From DASXQK01 sp963757155 (GTDB lineage Bacteria; Pseudomonadota; Alphaproteobacteria; Dongiales; Dongiaceae): a DNA stretch of 64,000 nucleotides. The position numbers were made by a program, and so were the translations under genes. This document shows positions 8,740 through 18,231 of this stretch, one piece after another. Under the pieces are notes generated by a model that ran no database searches, was not told the origin of the DNA, and saw only the letters and a program-made list of their open reading frames with translations. The number at the start of each line of letters is the position of its first letter. The stretch's first letter is position 1. The DNA is taken from positions 248,001 through 312,000 of the forward strand of contig CAVWQS010000010.1 in assembly GCA_963757155.1 (NCBI GenBank). The letters run 5' to 3'.

Positions 8740-11170
8740 TTACGACCGCATCTTGCCGCCGCTGGGGTCATAGAGCGGCTCGGCCTGGACGCGGGCCGGG
8801 CGGCGCTCGCCCAGGATCTCGACCTCGAATTTCTCCTCCGGCCGGGCCAGCAATGCCGGGACATAGCCGAGCGCCACGCTTTTCCCCACAAAATGCGCAT
8901 ATCCGCCGGAGGTGACATAGCCGACGCATTCGCCGCCATGGAACAGAGGCTCGTCGCGATTGACGTCGGCGACGCCGTCGGAGTCCACCACCAGGGTGAC
9001 CAGCCGCTTCTCCGAGCCTCGCGCCTTCTCCGCCGCCGCGGCGGCCTTGCCGATGAAATCCACCGGCTTGTTGAAGCGGATGAAGGAATCGAGGCCGGCC
9101 TCTGCGGCGGTGAAATCGGGGCGGTAGTCCAGGGTCCAGACCCCCCAGTTCTTCTCCAGCCGCAGCGACATGAGGGCGCGGCCGCCGAAGAGCCGAAGGC
9201 CGAGATCCGATCCCTCGCGCTCGATCGCCTCGAAGAGGGCGAGCTGATAGGGGGGCGCGCAATAGATCTCATAGCCGAGCTCGCCCGTGAAGGAGACCCG
9301 GGCGAGGATCGCAGGCACGCCGCCGATGCTCATGGCGCGCAGGTCGCGGAAGGCCAGCGCCTTGTTGGAAACATCCTCCCGGGTCAGGCGCGACAGCAGC
9401 TCGCGCGACTTCGGCCCGGCGATGGCGAGACCATGCAGCTCGTCGGTCCGGTTGCGATAGCTGACGCCGGCCGCCGGTAAGTGGCTCTCGAACCAGCGCC
9501 GGTGCATGTTCTGCGCCGCCCCGGAGCCGAAGATGACGAAGCGGTCCTGGCTCAAGCGGCCGAGGGTCAGATCGCCATAGAGCTTGCCCTTGGGCGTCAG
9601 GATCGGCGAGAGCAGGAGCCGACCCACCTCCGGCAGACGGTTGGCGAAGATGCGATCGAGATACTCGGCCGCCCCGGGGCCGCTCACCTCATGCTTGGCG
9701 TAATTGGCGATCTCGATGACGCCGACAGCCTCGCGCACGGCGCGCACCTCCTCGGCCACATAGGGGAAGGCATTGGAGCGCCGGAAGCTCGGCTTCTCCT
9801 TGGCCTCGGCGGGCGAGGGGGCGAACCAGAGCGCATGCTCCAAGGCGAAGTTGACGCCCAGCACCGCGCCGCGAGCCTTCAGCCGGTCGTAGAGCGCCGT
9901 GGTCTTGCGCGGCCGTGCGGCGGGCAACTCCTCATTGGGATAGGTGATGATGAAGCGGCGGGAATAATTCTCCATAGATTTGGTGGTGCCGTAGTCGAAG
10001 GTCGCATATTCGCCGAAGCGAGCGACATCCATGCCCCAGACATCGATGCTGGGCTCGCCCTGGATCAGCCATTCCGCCATGCAGCGCCCGACGCCGCCGC
10101 CCTGGCAGAAGCCGGCCATGACGCCGACGGCGACCCAGTAGTTCTTCAGCCCCGGCACCGGTCCGATCAGCGGATTGCCGTCGGGCCCGAAGGTGAAGGG
10201 ACCGTTGACCACATTCTTGATTCCCGCGCGGCCCAGGGCCGGCATGCGGTCGAAGGCGACTTCCAGCCGCTCGGCGACCCGGTCGAGGTCGGGCTGCAGC
10301 AGCTCATGGCCGAAATCCAGCGGCGTGCCCTTGACCGACCAGGGCACGCAATTCGAATTCATAAGTACCCAGGAGCAGGCCCTTGCCCTCCTGGCGCGTA
10401 TAGGCATTGCCCTCGTAATCGACGGTGACGGCGATCTCCTTGCCGTGATTCACGATCTCGGGAATCGCCTCGGTGATGAGGTAGTGATGCTCCATGGGCT
10501 GCACCGGCAGCTCGACGCCGGCGAGCAGGCCGACCTCGCGGGCCCAGAGGCCGGCAGCATTGATCAGGAATTCCGTCTTGATGGTGCCGTTGGGGGTGAC
10601 CACCTCCCAGCCGCCATCGGCCAGCGCGCGGGTCTCGAGCACCGGCGTCCGGGGATGGACCGTCGCGCCATAATGCTGGGCCGCCTTGGCGAAGGCATGG
10701 GTGACGCCGGCGGGATCGACATGGCCGTCGACGGGCTCGAAAAGCGCTCCCAGATATTTGCTGGGATCGATGAGGGGGTTCAGCGCCTGGGCTTCCTCGA
10801 GGGAGATGAAGGCCGTCTCCAGGCCCATATAGCGGGCCTTGGCGCGCTCCTGCTTCAGATAGTCGAGGCGTTCCGGCGTCGAGGCGAGATAGATGCCGCC
10901 GGGGCGATGGATGCCGCAGGACTGGCCCGAGATCTCCTCGATCTCGCGATAAAGGTTGATCGTGTATTCCTGGAGCCGGGCGATATTGGGATCGGCATTG
11001 ATGGTGTGGATCATGCCGGCCGCATGCCAGGAGGAGCCGGAGGTGAGCTCGGAGCGCTCCAGCAGCGCCACATCCTTCCAGCCCAGCTTGGCCAGGTGAT
11101 AGAGCACGCTGCAGCCGACGACCCCGCCGCCGATCACGACCGCCTTCGCATGGGTGGGCAGGCTCGCCAT
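8740..11170 (-). pseudogene. FAD-dependent dimethylglycine/sarcosine dehydrogenase-like protein with GcvT domain, split by a frameshift
   Basis: The N-terminal half (from 11170, MASLPTHAKAVVIGGGVVGCS, a Rossmann FAD motif with GGGVVG) and C-terminal half (ending 8740) are in different frames that cross near 10357. In the first frame the protein reaches GKGLLLGTYE; the other frame resumes with SNCVPWS, exactly where the family has GTYE-x-x-CVPWS, so one extra base explains the break. Joined, they give about 810 aa, the normal length. The C-terminal half has the FAO central domain and a folate-binding GcvT aminomethyltransferase domain ending ARVQAEPLYDPSGGKMRS. The family oxidatively demethylates N-methylated glycines with transfer of C1 to tetrahydrofolate. 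It lies downstream of the MttB-like gene on the same strand, a likely operon for methylated amines. It may be a true lesion or an assembly indel. Confidence 0.85.
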
Positions 11171-11224
11171 CTTCGATCCTTTTTCTATTCGCTGATTGGG
11201 TGGTTTAGGTCGGCCAAGCTAGAA

Positions 11225-11328
11225 ATTCACCACGGAGGCACGGAGATCACGGAGGAGAACACCGTGGTCGCCCCCTTATGACGGAAGAAAGATTTCTACT
11301 CCGTGATCTCCGTGCCTCCGTGGTAAAT
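11225..11328. repeat. Extragenic inverted repeat with 30-bp arms
   Basis: Arm 11225-11254 (ATTCACCACGGAGGCACGGA...) is the near-perfect reverse complement of 11299-11328, separated by 44 bases. The ACGGAGGCACGGAGATCACGGAG unit is itself internally periodic (ACGGAG). It sits between the stop of the MttB-like gene and the start of the dehydrogenase gene, so it could fold in the operon transcript and separate expression of the two. Confidence 0.85.
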
Positions 11329-11337
11329 CGTTTCTTC

Positions 11338-12900
11338 TCAGTGCCACATATCCGGACGCGACTGCTTCTTCTCCGTCATGAAGGCCTGCAGCGCCTCGTC
11401 GATGGCGGGGTCGAGGGGCGGGGCCTCGTAGGTCCGCAGCATGGCGCGCCATTTCTCGTTGGCCCGGCGCATCGCATCCTTCTCGCCAGCGTCGCGCCAT
11501 TGCTCGAAGGAGGTGTTGTCGGCGGTGCCGGAATCCCAGAAGGCGGTCTCGTAGTTCCGCAACGTATGGGCGCAGCCGAAGAAATGCTTGCCCGGACCGA
11601 CCTCGCGGAAGGAATCGAGCGCGAGGGAATTGTCGTCCAGTGGAATGCCCGCGAGATAGGTGTGGAGCGCACCGCAGAAATCGGCATCGAGGATGAATTT
11701 CTCATAGCCCATGGCGAGCCCGCCCTCGAGCCAGCCGGCGGAATGCAGGATGAAATGCGCCCCGCAGAGGATGGCCGCCTGCATGGAGACCGCGCTTTCC
11801 ATCATCGCCTGGCTATCGGGAATCTTGGAGGTGGTGAAGGCACCGGAGCAGCGCAGCGGCAGGTTCAGGCGGCGCGTCAGCTGGCCGATCACCAGCGAGC
11901 CCAAGGCGGGCTCCGGCGTGCCGAAAGTGGGCGAGCCGGAGCGGAGCGACATGGAGCTGAGGAAATTTCCCAAGATGGCCGGCGAGCCCGGCCGCTCGAG
12001 CTGGGTGAGCGCCACCCCCACCATGGCCTCGGCCATGGATTGGGCGATGGCGCCCGCCGTCGTCACCGGCCCCATGGCGCCGCCCAGGATGAAGGGCACG
12101 ACCACGGTGCATTGATTGGCCCGGGCATAGGCGCGCAGCGCCTTGGTCATGGTGCCGTCGTAGACCAAGGGCGAGTTGACGTTGATGTTGCCCATGATGA
12201 CGCAGTTCTCGGCGACGAATTCATCGCCGAAGACGAGCCTGGCCATGGCGATGGAATCCTCGGCCCGCTCCTCCGCCGTCACTGAGCCCATGAAGGGTTT
12301 GTCGGAATAGCGGATATGGGAATAGACCATGTCCATATGGCGCTTGTTCACCGGCACGTCGACGGGCTCGCAGACCGTGCCGCCTGAGTGATGCATCCAG
12401 GGCGAGGCATAGGCGAGCTTGACGAAATTCTGGAAATCCTCGAGGGACCCGTAGCGCCGCCCATTGTCGATGTCGTGGACGAAGGGCGAGCCATAGGCGG
12501 GCGAGAAGACCAGATCATTGCCGCCGATCTTGACCGAGCGGGCGGGATTGCGGGCGTGATGGGTGAAGCTGGCGGGCGCGGTCTTCAGCAGGCTCTGCAC
12601 CAGCCCGGGCTCGAAGCGCACCCGCTCGCCCTGGACGTCGGCGCCGGCCTCCCGCCAGAGCTCGAGGCAGCGATCGTCGCCCCGGAAATCGAGCCCCACC
12701 TCCTGGAGCAAGGTATCGACGGCCGCCTCGATGCGCTGCAGCCCTTCCTCGCTCATCAGGTCATAGGTCGGGATGGCGCGGTGGACGCCGGGGATGACGA
12801 TGGGCGCCCCGCCAGCGCCGGAGCGCTGGGCCTGGCGCGCCTGGCGCCCGCCCCGGGCGCGGCCCGTGCGCGCACCCTCCACCGCTTCTGTCTCCGCCAT
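11338..12900 (-). CDS. MttB-like (trimethylamine/betaine) corrinoid methyltransferase family protein
   Basis: A 520-aa protein of the MttB superfamily. The start at 12900 is chosen for a strong GGGAGG site 7 bp upstream; the frame runs further upstream but without a site. Family features visible are RFEPGLVQSLL, NPARSVKIGGNDLVFSPAYG near residue 110, GSVTAEERAEDSIAMARLVFG, and a glycine-rich barrel region (VPFILGGAMGPVTTAGAIAQS). The frame has no in-frame amber codon, so it belongs to the non-pyrrolysine members (such as glycine betaine methyltransferases) rather than classical MttB. Such enzymes methylate a corrinoid protein, but none is encoded nearby. Together with the downstream dimethylglycine-dehydrogenase-like gene it suggests stepwise demethylation of a quaternary amine; substrate is inferred. 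Confidence 0.88.
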   Translation of the reverse strand: MAETEAVEGARTGRARGGRQARQAQRSGAGGAPIVIPGVHRAIPTYDLMSEEGLQRIEAAVDTLLQEVGLDFRGDDRCLELWREAGADVQGERVRFEPGLVQSLLKTAPASFTHHARNPARSVKIGGNDLVFSPAYGSPFVHDIDNGRRYGSLEDFQNFVKLAYASPWMHHSGGTVCEPVDVPVNKRHMDMVYSHIRYSDKPFMGSVTAEERAEDSIAMARLVFGDEFVAENCVIMGNINVNSPLVYDGTMTKALRAYARANQCTVVVPFILGGAMGPVTTAGAIAQSMAEAMVGVALTQLERPGSPAILGNFLSSMSLRSGSPTFGTPEPALGSLVIGQLTRRLNLPLRCSGAFTTSKIPDSQAMMESAVSMQAAILCGAHFILHSAGWLEGGLAMGYEKFILDADFCGALHTYLAGIPLDDNSLALDSFREVGPGKHFFGCAHTLRNYETAFWDSGTADNTSFEQWRDAGEKDAMRRANEKWRAMLRTYEAPPLDPAIDEALQAFMTEKKQSRPDMWH

Positions 12901-13114
12901 GTCGATCCTCCCAAGGGGAACGGCCACTGTCCGGCCGTCCCGCGATCCTAGCATCAGCCTAGCTTCGGCTGAAACGGCCGTGACCGGTGAAAAGACTGAT
13001 CCGTTTGATAATCGGAGCTTATCCTGGCCCGCCGCGCGAGCGCCACCCTCGCTCCCGCATTGACAATCGCGCTGCCTCGGCCACCTTTGGGGCCGCAAAA
13101 TCCCGGGAGGAATC

Positions 13115-14812
13115 GTGGTCGCGCGCGGCTTGAAGAAAGATCTCACCAGCTACGGCGATGCGGAATTCTCGCTGTTCCTGCGCAAGGCCTTCATCAAGGC
13201 CGCCGGCTATTCCGACGATGCGCTGGATCGGCCCATCGTCGGCATCGCCAATACCCATAGCGATTTCAACCCCTGCCACGGCAATGTGCCCAAGATCATC
13301 GAGGCGGTGAAGCGCGGGGTCATGCTCGCCGGCGCGCTGCCCATGGTCTTCCCCACCATCAGCCTGCATGAGGCCTTCTCCCATCCCACCAGCATGCTGC
13401 TGCGCAATCTGATGGCGATGGACAGCGAGGAGATGATCCGGGCCCAGCCCATGGATTCCGTGGTGCTGGTCGGCGGCTGCGACAAGACCCTGCCGGCCCA
13501 GATGATGGGGGCGATCAGCGCCGACAAGCCGGCGGTGGTGATCCCCGTGGGGCCGATGATCGTCGGCCATCACAAGGGCGAGGTGCTGGGCGCCTGCACC
13601 GATTGCCGCCGGCTCTGGGGCAGTTTCCGGGCCGGCAAGATCGACGAGGCCGAGATCGAGGCGGTCAGCGGCCGCCTGGCGCCTTCCGCCGGCACCTGCA
13701 TGGTGATGGGCACCGCCAGCACCATGGCCCTGATCACCGAGGCCCTCGGCCTGGCGCTCCCCGGCAGTGCTGCCGTCCCCAGCGTCCATGCCGAGCGCCT
13801 GCGGCTGGCGGAGGCCGCCGGCCACCTCGCCGCCGCCATGGCCGTCTCCGGCGGCCCGCGGCCGCGGGAAATCGTCACGGCGGGGGCGATCCGCAATGCC
13901 ATGGTGGTGCTGCAGTCCATCGGCGGCTCGACCAACGGGATCATCCATTTGTCGGCCATCGCCGCCCGGGCCGGTCATCCCATCGACCTCGACGAGTTCG
14001 ACAAGCTCGGGCGCCGCGTCCCGGTGCTGGTCGACCTCAAGCCCTCGGGCCGTTTCTACATGGAGCATTTCCACGAGGCCGGCGGCCTGCCGCGGCTGAT
14101 GGTGGAGCTGGCCGATCTTCTCGACCTGGAGGCGCCGACGCTCAGCGGCGGCAAGCTCGGCGACAGCCTGACCAAGCCGGCCGATCGCTTCGCCCAGGAG
14201 GTCATCCGCCCGCGCGACACCCCGCTGAAGCGCGAAGGCGCCATGGCGGTGCTGCGGGGCAATCTCTGTCCGCGCGGCGCGGTTATCAAGCAATCCGCGG
14301 CCTCCGAGCGGCTGCTGACGCATCAGGGGCGGGCCGTGGTCTTCGACTCCGTGGAGGATCTGGCGGCGCGCATCGACGATCCCGATCTCGATGTGGCGGC
14401 CGAGGACGTGCTGGTGCTGCGCAATGCCGGGCCGGTCGGCGCCCCGGGCATGCCCGAGGCCGGTTATCTGCCGATCCCGCGCAAGCTCGCCACATCGGGC
14501 GTCACCGATATGGTGCGGATCTCCGATGCCCGCATGAGCGGCACGGCCTTCGGCACCATCGTGCTCCATATCGCGCCGGAGGCGGCGGTCGGCGGACCTC
14601 TGGCACTGGTCCGCACCGGTGACATGATCCGTCTCGATGTGCCGGGCCGGCGCCTCGAGCTGCTGGTTGAGGACGCGGAGCTGGCCCGCCGCCAAGCCAG
14701 CGCCGCCCCTCTGCCGCCCCTGCCCGAGCGCGGCTATGCCCGCCTCTTCGGCCGCTCGGTGCTCCAGGCCGATGAGGGCTGCGACTTCGATTTCTTGCGG
14801 GCCGGGGGCTAG
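13115..14812 (+). CDS. IlvD/Edd family dehydratase (dihydroxy-acid or sugar-acid dehydratase)
   Basis: A 565-aa Fe-S dehydratase starting at GTG 13115 behind GGGAGG. Cluster ligands are visible at about C54 (NPCHGN), C122 (GGCDKT) and C195 (AGTCMVMG), the pattern of DHAD and of sugar-acid dehydratases. The family removes water from 2,3-dihydroxy acids. The neighbours point to sugar-acid catabolism rather than branched-chain amino acids: two FAD sugar-dehydrogenase subunits follow directly (3-bp and 4-bp gaps). A dehydrogenase making an aldonate and a dehydratase making its 2-keto-3-deoxy form would be consecutive steps. The sugar is not identifiable. It is divergent from the MttB-like gene. 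Confidence 0.92.
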   Translation: MVARGLKKDLTSYGDAEFSLFLRKAFIKAAGYSDDALDRPIVGIANTHSDFNPCHGNVPKIIEAVKRGVMLAGALPMVFPTISLHEAFSHPTSMLLRNLMAMDSEEMIRAQPMDSVVLVGGCDKTLPAQMMGAISADKPAVVIPVGPMIVGHHKGEVLGACTDCRRLWGSFRAGKIDEAEIEAVSGRLAPSAGTCMVMGTASTMALITEALGLALPGSAAVPSVHAERLRLAEAAGHLAAAMAVSGGPRPREIVTAGAIRNAMVVLQSIGGSTNGIIHLSAIAARAGHPIDLDEFDKLGRRVPVLVDLKPSGRFYMEHFHEAGGLPRLMVELADLLDLEAPTLSGGKLGDSLTKPADRFAQEVIRPRDTPLKREGAMAVLRGNLCPRGAVIKQSAASERLLTHQGRAVVFDSVEDLAARIDDPDLDVAAEDVLVLRNAGPVGAPGMPEAGYLPIPRKLATSGVTDMVRISDARMSGTAFGTIVLHIAPEAAVGGPLALVRTGDMIRLDVPGRRLELLVEDAELARRQASAAPLPPLPERGYARLFGRSVLQADEGCDFDFLRAGG

Positions 14813-14815
14813 GCC

Positions 14816-15247
14816 ATGGCCGCACCGCTCGGCCGCCGCGACCTGCTGTTGCGCAGCGTAGCGGCTGCCATCGCCGCTGCGGGTGCCGGCGGATTTCCGG
14901 CCGCCCTCTATGCGGCCGCCGCCGTCACCCTCGATCAGTTCCTGTTCCTCTCCAAAGCGCTCACGGAAGCGGACGATCTCGATCCCGACATGGCCGAGAA
15001 GCTCCTCGGCGGCTTCCTCGCCAGCGGCCAGGGCGACGGGCTGGCACGGCTCGTTGCGGGCGGCGCCGAACCAAAGCTTGCCAATACGATCGTCGCCGCC
15101 TGGTATTCCGGCGTCTGTGACAGCGGCCAGGGCCTGGCGGTGGCGGGCTTCGAGCAGGCGCTGCTGTGGCAGGCCATGAGTTTCACCAAGCCCTTCGCCG
15201 ATTGCGGCGGCGAGACCGGCTATTGGTCAGAGCCACCGGCGGGCTGA
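14816..15247 (+). CDS. FAD-dependent sugar dehydrogenase small (gamma) subunit, Tat-exported
   Basis: A 143-aa protein with a twin-arginine leader (GRRDLLLRSVAAAIAAAGAGG) and a mature part typical of the sorbitol/glucose dehydrogenase small subunit (VTLDQFLFLSKALTEADDLD, ANTIVAAWYSGVC, YWSEPPAG end). In FAD-glucose dehydrogenase complexes this subunit is a chaperone that carries the cofactor-binding catalytic subunit through Tat. It starts 3 bp after the dehydratase stop and ends 4 bp before the catalytic subunit, so all three are one operon. Confidence 0.88.
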   Translation: MAAPLGRRDLLLRSVAAAIAAAGAGGFPAALYAAAAVTLDQFLFLSKALTEADDLDPDMAEKLLGGFLASGQGDGLARLVAGGAEPKLANTIVAAWYSGVCDSGQGLAVAGFEQALLWQAMSFTKPFADCGGETGYWSEPPAG

Positions 15248-15251
15248 TCCG

Positions 15252-16871
15252 ATGTCTGGAGATATCGCCGCGGATGTCGTGATCGTCGGTTCCGGTGTGG
15301 CCGGCGCGCTGCTGGCCGCGCGGCTTGCCGCGGCCGGCGTCAAGGTCGCGATCCTGGAGGCAGGCGCCAAGGTCGATCGGGGCGATGCGACCCAGCGCTT
15401 TCGCGACGCGGTGATCAAGGTGCCGGAATGCCCCTATCCCGCAACGCCCGAAGCCATGCATCCCATCTCCAACGATCCGGATTTCTGGTACCGCCAGCAG
15501 GGCCCCGACAAATTCAAAAGCACCTATCTCAAGGTCGTGGGCGGCACGACCTGGCACTGGCTCGGCACCTCCTTGCGTTTCCTGCCCCATGATTTCAGCC
15601 TGAGCTCCACCTATGGCCGGGGCGTCGACTGGCCCATCGGCTATGACGATCTCGAGCCCTTCTATGGCGAGGCCGAGGCGGAGATCGGTGTCTCCGGCAA
15701 TTCAAGCGAGCCGCTGGGTGCGCCCAGGACCACGAATTTCCCCATGCCGCCGATCCCGCAGACCTTTCTCGACAAGGCCTATGCCGCGGCCCTAGCCGGT
15801 ACCGCCTATGAGCTGCGCGCCACGCCCCAGGGCCGCAATTCCGTCGATCGCGGCGACCGGCCGGCCTGCTGCGGCAATGCGAGCTGCATTCCCGTCTGCC
15901 CGGTCCAGGCGAAATACGATGCCACGGTGCATCTGGCTTTGGCCGAGGCGAAGGGCGCCCAGCTCCACGAGAAAACCACGGCGGTTTTCGTCGAGCTCGG
16001 TGTCGACCGGCGCATCAGCGCAATCCGCTTCAAGCGCTGGGACGGCAGCGAAGGCCGCGCCACCGCCAAGGTCTTCGTCATCGCGGCCCATGCCATCGAG
16101 ACGCCGCGCCTTCTGCTCGCCTCGCGCTCGGAGGCTACGCCCGACGGCGTGGCCAATGGCTCGGACCAGCTCGGCCGCAATCTGATGGATCATCCGAGCC
16201 AGCTCAGCTGGGCCCTGGCCGACCAGCCGCTCTGGCCCTATCGCGGCCCGCTCTCGACCTCGGGCATCGAGAATCTACGCGACGGCGATTTCCGCCGGCA
16301 GCGTGCGGCCTATCGTATCGAGATCGGCAATGACGGCTGGTCCTGGCCCACCGGGGGGCCGATCACCACGGCCCAGGACCTTGCCCGGCAGGGCTTGCGC
16401 GGCAAGGCGCTCGACGCCGCCATCCGGCAGCAGACCTCGCGCCATATCCGCCTGGCGTCCCTGATGGAGCAGCTTCCCGATCCGGACAACCGCGTCACCT
16501 TGGATCCCCAGGCGAAGGATATCTACGGCGTGCCACTGCCGCGCCTGGCCTATCGCCTGGACGATTATGTGAAGGCGGGGCTTGCCGCCGCCCGCATTTC
16601 CCATGGCGAGATCTTCGCCAAGCTCGGGAGCAGCCAGGTCCAACACAGTCCGGAAGCGCAAGGGTCGGGCCATATCATCGGCACCGCCCGCATGGGGAGC
16701 GATCCCAAGACCTCCGTCGTCGATCGCGACCTGCGCAGCCACGACCATGGGAATCTGTTCATCTTGGGCTCGTCGGTGTTTCCGACGTCGACGACCGCCA
16801 ACCCGACGCTGACCATCGCGGCCTTGAGCCTTCGGGCGGCCGGCGCGGTGAAGGCCGGGCTCGGCGCATAA
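15252..16871 (+). CDS. GMC-family FAD sugar dehydrogenase catalytic (alpha) subunit with Fe-S cysteines
   Basis: A 539-aa GMC oxidoreductase. The N-terminal FAD motif is VVIVGSGVAGALLAARL (residues 9-25), and the C-terminal GMC signature includes HIIGTARMG and SVFPTSTTANPTLT. The segment CCGNASCIPVCP (about C206, C207, C212, C216) matches the cysteine spacing that binds the 3Fe-4S cluster in FAD-glucose dehydrogenase alpha subunits, so electrons leave through that cluster. The gamma subunit is immediately upstream. The usual third gene, a multiheme cytochrome c electron acceptor, is missing: the stop codon runs into the terminator of the convergent cold-shock gene. The periplasmic enzyme must use a cytochrome encoded elsewhere. 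Confidence 0.92.
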   Translation: MSGDIAADVVIVGSGVAGALLAARLAAAGVKVAILEAGAKVDRGDATQRFRDAVIKVPECPYPATPEAMHPISNDPDFWYRQQGPDKFKSTYLKVVGGTTWHWLGTSLRFLPHDFSLSSTYGRGVDWPIGYDDLEPFYGEAEAEIGVSGNSSEPLGAPRTTNFPMPPIPQTFLDKAYAAALAGTAYELRATPQGRNSVDRGDRPACCGNASCIPVCPVQAKYDATVHLALAEAKGAQLHEKTTAVFVELGVDRRISAIRFKRWDGSEGRATAKVFVIAAHAIETPRLLLASRSEATPDGVANGSDQLGRNLMDHPSQLSWALADQPLWPYRGPLSTSGIENLRDGDFRRQRAAYRIEIGNDGWSWPTGGPITTAQDLARQGLRGKALDAAIRQQTSRHIRLASLMEQLPDPDNRVTLDPQAKDIYGVPLPRLAYRLDDYVKAGLAAARISHGEIFAKLGSSQVQHSPEAQGSGHIIGTARMGSDPKTSVVDRDLRSHDHGNLFILGSSVFPTSTTANPTLTIAALSLRAAGAVKAGLGA

Positions 16872-16874
16872 AAA

Positions 16875-16906
16875 ATCCCCGCCGGGCGCTGCCGCCCGGC
16901 GGGGAT
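16875..16906 (-). terminator. Intrinsic terminator of the cold-shock gene
   Basis: A perfect 14-bp stem (ATCCCCGCCGGGCG and its complement) with a CTGC loop. Read on the minus strand it is followed by a run of six T, so it terminates the cold-shock transcript. On the plus strand it lacks a T-run but may still impede read-through from the convergent dehydrogenase gene, whose TAA overlaps the T-tract. Confidence 0.9.
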
Positions 16907-16930
16907 CTGTCGCTAAGCTTCTAAGGCTTC

Positions 16931-17140
16931 TCAGCTGACCTTGAGATTGGTCGCCGATTCCTTGCCGCTGCGCTGGTCGCGCTCGGTGTCGAAGCTGATC
17001 TTCTGGCCTTCCTTGAGAGTGGAGAGGCCGGCGCGCTCGACGGCGGAGATGTGGACGAAGACGTCCTTACTGCCGCTCTCCGGCTGAATGAAGCCGTAGC
17101 CCTTCTGGGCGTTGAACCACTTAACTGTTCCGGTTGCCAT
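16931..17140 (-). CDS. Cold-shock domain protein (CspA family)
   Basis: A 69-aa single cold-shock domain starting MATGTVKWFNAQKGYGFI, with RNP1 (KGYGFIQP) and RNP2 (KDVFVHISA) both intact. It binds single-stranded nucleic acid and acts as an RNA chaperone. The start at 17140 is the family start; an upstream in-frame extension is ignored. It is monocistronic with an intrinsic terminator 25 bp downstream. The leader upstream is long and untranslated, as is common for cold-shock genes, but no specific cold box can be assigned. Confidence 0.95.
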   Translation of the reverse strand: MATGTVKWFNAQKGYGFIQPESGSKDVFVHISAVERAGLSTLKEGQKISFDTERDQRSGKESATNLKVS

Positions 17141-17444
17141 AGCTCTTGTCCGATCTTCAGTGTGTACCGGCACGCGGGAGTGCGCGACGGGTCGGCCTTC
17201 GGGGTGATTTCGGGAGGCAGGTCCGGCGCTCGATCGAGAGCGAGGAGAGCAAGCCGAACCACAACGAGGCAGCGGCGAAGGTTAGTCGCCCTCTGCCGGC
17301 CGGGCAAGAGGGTCGTCTAAGGGCAAATTTGGCCGCGTGATCACAGATCACTCGGGCGGGTTGCCCACCCCCGGCGCCGAACGCCCTTGCGCCGACCGGC
17401 GGAAAGGGCGAATCCTGGCCGCCGGTTTTGAGGGGAGAGCTTCC

Positions 17445-18227
17445 ATGGCCGATCAAACACGCGCCCGCCAAGCGGGGGCGCATATGTGGGAGGCGCGGCG
17501 GAGCGGGGCCGTCTACGCCAATCTGCCGGCGGCCCTGGGCCCGGCCGATATCGACGAAGCCTATGCGGCACAAGCGGAATTTCATCGCCTCGCCGCACCC
17601 GTCTACGGCCCGCTTGGCGGCTGGAAGATCGCCACCACCACCAAGGTCATGCAGGAACTGATGGGGATCGATCACCCCTGCGCCGGCGCCATTTTCGCGA
17701 GCCGGATCCATCGGAGCCCCGCGCGGATCCGCGCGGCCGACTATGTCAGCCTGAAGCTGGAATGCGAGCTGGCCTTCCGTCTCGCCGTCGATCTCCCGCC
17801 CGGCCGGGCGCCCTTCGATGTTGCCCAGATGCAGGGCGCGGTTGAATTGATCATGCCGGCCTTCGAGCTGGTCGACGACCGCCATGCCGTCTATCGCGAC
17901 ACGGCGGCCTGGAGCCTGATCGCCGACAACGCCTGGAACGCCGGAATCGTCCTGGGGGAGGCCAAGCCGCTCTCGGCGATCCCGCCGCTGGCGGAACTCG
18001 GCGGCAGCCTCGAGATCGCCGGCAAGCCGAGGCTGGAGGGCAAGGCCGACCGGCCGCTGGAGGCCCTGGCCTGGATCGCCAATCTGACCGCCAAGCAGGG
18101 CGAAGGGCTCCGCCGCGGCATGGTGGTGATGACCGGCAGCCTGATCCCGACCAAGCCCATCGCGGCGGGCGAGACGGCTCTGTTCCAGGTTCCCGGGCTG
18201 GGCGAGGTGCGCCTCCAGGTCGATTGA
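17445..18227 (+). CDS. 2-keto-4-pentenoate hydratase / fumarylacetoacetase-type hydratase
   Basis: A 260-aa member of the FAH superfamily. The start at 17445 has an AGGGGAGAG site; a longer frame to 17337 lacks one. Visible family segments are YAAQAEFHRL, a GGWKIATTTKVMQELMGI region, the acidic metal-binding part VSLKLECELAFRLA (E-x-E near residue 105) and AFELVDDRHAVYRD. These enzymes hydrate 2-hydroxypenta-2,4-dienoates or act on related keto acids in aromatic or sugar-acid breakdown. No other meta-cleavage genes adjoin it; the extradiol dioxygenase at 31789-32715 is 14 kb away inside the island and is probably unrelated. Convergent with the AraC-type gene, 4 bp apart. Confidence 0.85.
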   Translation: MADQTRARQAGAHMWEARRSGAVYANLPAALGPADIDEAYAAQAEFHRLAAPVYGPLGGWKIATTTKVMQELMGIDHPCAGAIFASRIHRSPARIRAADYVSLKLECELAFRLAVDLPPGRAPFDVAQMQGAVELIMPAFELVDDRHAVYRDTAAWSLIADNAWNAGIVLGEAKPLSAIPPLAELGGSLEIAGKPRLEGKADRPLEALAWIANLTAKQGEGLRRGMVVMTGSLIPTKPIAAGETALFQVPGLGEVRLQVD

Positions 18228-18231
18228 CGCG

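Noticed and set aside
12901..13146. N-terminal extension of the MttB-like gene
   Set aside because: The in-frame extension lacks a ribosome site, overlaps the divergent dehydratase start and has unnatural composition.
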